Origin: an uncultured Oscillospiraceae bacterium
GTDB taxonomy: Bacteria > Bacillota > Clostridia > Oscillospirales > Acutalibacteraceae
DNA: 7,060 nt
Direction: 5' to 3'
Assembly: GCA_900552605.1 (NCBI GenBank)
Contig: USAR01000073.1
Location: 1 to 7,060 of the forward strand
The notes under the pieces were generated by a model. It made no database searches, was not told the origin of the DNA, and saw nothing but the letters and a program-made list of their open reading frames with translations. The position numbers and the translations under genes are program-made. Below, in pieces: positions 5,967-7,060 of this stretch (its first letter is position 1; each line of letters opens with the position of its first letter).

Positions 5967-6701
5967 ATGGCAAAGAAACAACGACTGAAGCTCGGCAAAA
6001 AGCAGATCGTTGCAGCGCTTGGATTTTTGTTGCTTATAGCTTTTTCCGTGCTGGTTTATTTTACTGTGGGCAAACAGATGATAAGCTTTGTTACCGATGC
6101 GCCGAAGTTTCGTGAGTGGGTAGACGGCCACGGTATTTTGGGAAGGCTTGCGTTTCTTGGAATGATGATTTTCCAAATGCTTGTGGCAATAATTCCCGGT
6201 GAGCCGTTGGAGCTTGGTGCCGGCTATGCCTTCGGCGCAATTGAGGGAACGCTGCTTTGTCTTATAGGAGCGGTTCTCGGAGGGTGTTTATTGTTTTTTC
6301 TTTCGAGAAAGCTCGGGCAGCCGTTTGTCGAACTTTTCTTTCCGAAGGAGAAATTGGAAAGCATAAAGTTTTTAAAAAGCTCGCCAAAGCGCGACGTATT
6401 GTTTTTCATTATATTTGTAATTCCGGGCACCCCTAAGGATTTATTGTCATATTTTGTCGGTCTTACCGATATGTCGTTTAAAAAGTGGCTGCTTATAAGC
6501 TTTGTGGGAAGAATACCGTCGATAGTAACATCAACCATAAGCGGAAACGAGCTTGGAAAACAAAGCTACATAACGGCGATAATCGCATTTGCCGTAACGG
6601 CTGTAATAAGCGTTGCGGGAATTATAGTTTACAAAAAAATATGCGATAAGCATGAAAAAAAAGCCGCAGGCGAAGAAATATCAAAGAAAAACGGAGAATA
6701 G
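5967..6701 (+). CDS. VTT-domain (TVP38/TMEM64, DedA-superfamily) membrane protein
   Basis: A 244-residue integral membrane protein. A lysine-rich N-terminus (1-13) is followed by a membrane helix at about 14-34, hydrophobic helices at about 58-78 and 92-112, a probable re-entrant segment with the family motif [16 protein letters not shown] (152-167), helices at about 172-192 and 202-223, and a charged, lysine-rich tail. [13 protein letters not shown] (78-90) is the second conserved VTT motif. Family members are linked to lipid or undecaprenyl-phosphate carrier transport and membrane homeostasis; no substrate can be named here. ATG at 5967 is chosen because GGGGG (5955-5959) precedes it; an in-frame TTG at 5934 lacks a ribosome binding site. 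It is led by a strong promoter, and ung follows after 5 bases, so the two are probably co-transcribed although no functional link is apparent. Confidence 0.88.
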   Translation: MAKKQRLKLGKKQIVAALGFLLLIAFSVLVYFTVGKQMISFVTDAPKFREWVDGHGILGRLAFLGMMIFQMLVAIIPGEPLELGAGYAFGAIEGTLLCLIGAVLGGCLLFFLSRKLGQPFVELFFPKEKLESIKFLKSSPKRDVLFFIIFVIPGTPKDLLSYFVGLTDMSFKKWLLISFVGRIPSIVTSTISGNELGKQSYITAIIAFAVTAVISVAGIIVYKKICDKHEKKAAGEEISKKNGE

Positions 6702-6706
6702 ATACT

Positions 6707-7060
6707 ATGTTATTGCTTGGCAACGATTGGGATAATATTCTTGCTGAAGAATTTAAAAAGCCTTACTATTTGATTTTGCGGGAATATCTTAAAGCAGAAT
6801 ACACAAAACAGACGATATATCCTAGTATGAATAACATTTTTAATGCGCTTAAATATACTTCCTTTAATGATACCAAGGTGGTTATAATCGGGCAAGACCC
6901 TTATCACGGCGAGGGTCAGGCGCACGGTCTTTGCTTCTCCGTTCAAAAAGGCGTTGAGCCGCCCCCGTCGCTTAAAAATATTTTTAAAGAGCTTCACGAC
7001 GATGTAGGTTTTGAGATTCCGCGAAACGGCTGTCTGACTTCTTGGGCAGAGCAGGGCGTG
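6707..7060 (+). CDS. ung: Uracil-DNA glycosylase, family 1 (3' end outside window)
   Basis: The first 118 codons of a family-1 uracil-DNA glycosylase, which removes uracil from DNA to start base-excision repair in the cytoplasm. The water-activating motif [18 protein letters not shown] is intact, with the catalytic aspartate at residue 64, Tyr66 and the uracil-stacking Phe77 at the same numbers as in Escherichia coli Ung. The PPPSLKNIF loop that presses on the DNA backbone follows at 85-93, and LTSWAEQGV at the edge leads into the next conserved block. The second catalytic motif (the HPSPLS region with its histidine) lies beyond the window. ATG at 6707 has GGAG (6693-6696) ten bases upstream, inside the end of the preceding gene. 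Confidence 0.97.
   Translation, partial: MLLLGNDWDNILAEEFKKPYYLILREYLKAEYTKQTIYPSMNNIFNALKYTSFNDTKVVIIGQDPYHGEGQAHGLCFSVQKGVEPPPSLKNIFKELHDDVGFEIPRNGCLTSWAEQGV

Noticed and set aside
1..7060. Defence island, prophage, CRISPR array or insertion sequence
   Set aside because: All genes are identified as metabolic, regulatory, sporulation, membrane or repair functions; no transposase, integrase, spaced repeat array or toxin-antitoxin pair is visible.

Overview
The window looks like chromosomal DNA from a low-to-mid-GC, spore-forming Firmicute of the Clostridia, possibly a gut Oscillospirales/Ruminococcaceae-type organism. This rests on purine-rich AGGAG-like ribosome binding sites, a SPOCS (DUF3794)/LysM spore-envelope protein, a QueH-type queuosine enzyme and sigma-A-like promoters. 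The genus is not determinable from the sequence alone.

Layout. (1) 1-2035, minus strand: the first 433 codons of a large protein that joins beta-rich, discoidin-like sugar-binding-type modules to the beginning of a glycoside-hydrolase-like TIM barrel. Behind it lies a second, decayed copy of its promoter, leader and first ~160 codons. That copy carries an in-frame TGA and a terminal frameshift. (2) 2036-2409: AT-rich spacer ending in the promoter of the next gene. (3) 2410-3933, plus strand: a complete SipL-like SPOCS/LysM protein. (4) 3940-3985: a strong hairpin between convergent genes, probably a bidirectional terminator. (5) 4020-5532, minus strand: a two-gene operon, a LysR-type regulator followed by queH, which overlaps it by 11 bases and probably starts at TTG. 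(6) 5533-5966: divergent intergenic region with a clear promoter for each side, a perfect 21-bp inverted repeat and two further hairpins. (7) 5967-7060, plus strand: a VTT/DedA-family membrane protein and the 5' part of ung (uracil-DNA glycosylase), 5 bases apart and probably co-transcribed.

The genes do not form one pathway. They are four separate units: sugar-related, sporulation, regulator plus tRNA modification, and membrane plus DNA repair. I see no phage, CRISPR, insertion sequence or defence genes and no convincing new multi-gene system. The features most worth a second look are the partially duplicated, nonsense-containing gene at 1448-1954, the inverted repeat at 5599-5648 beside the LysR promoter, and the hairpin-rich stretch at 5748-5828.
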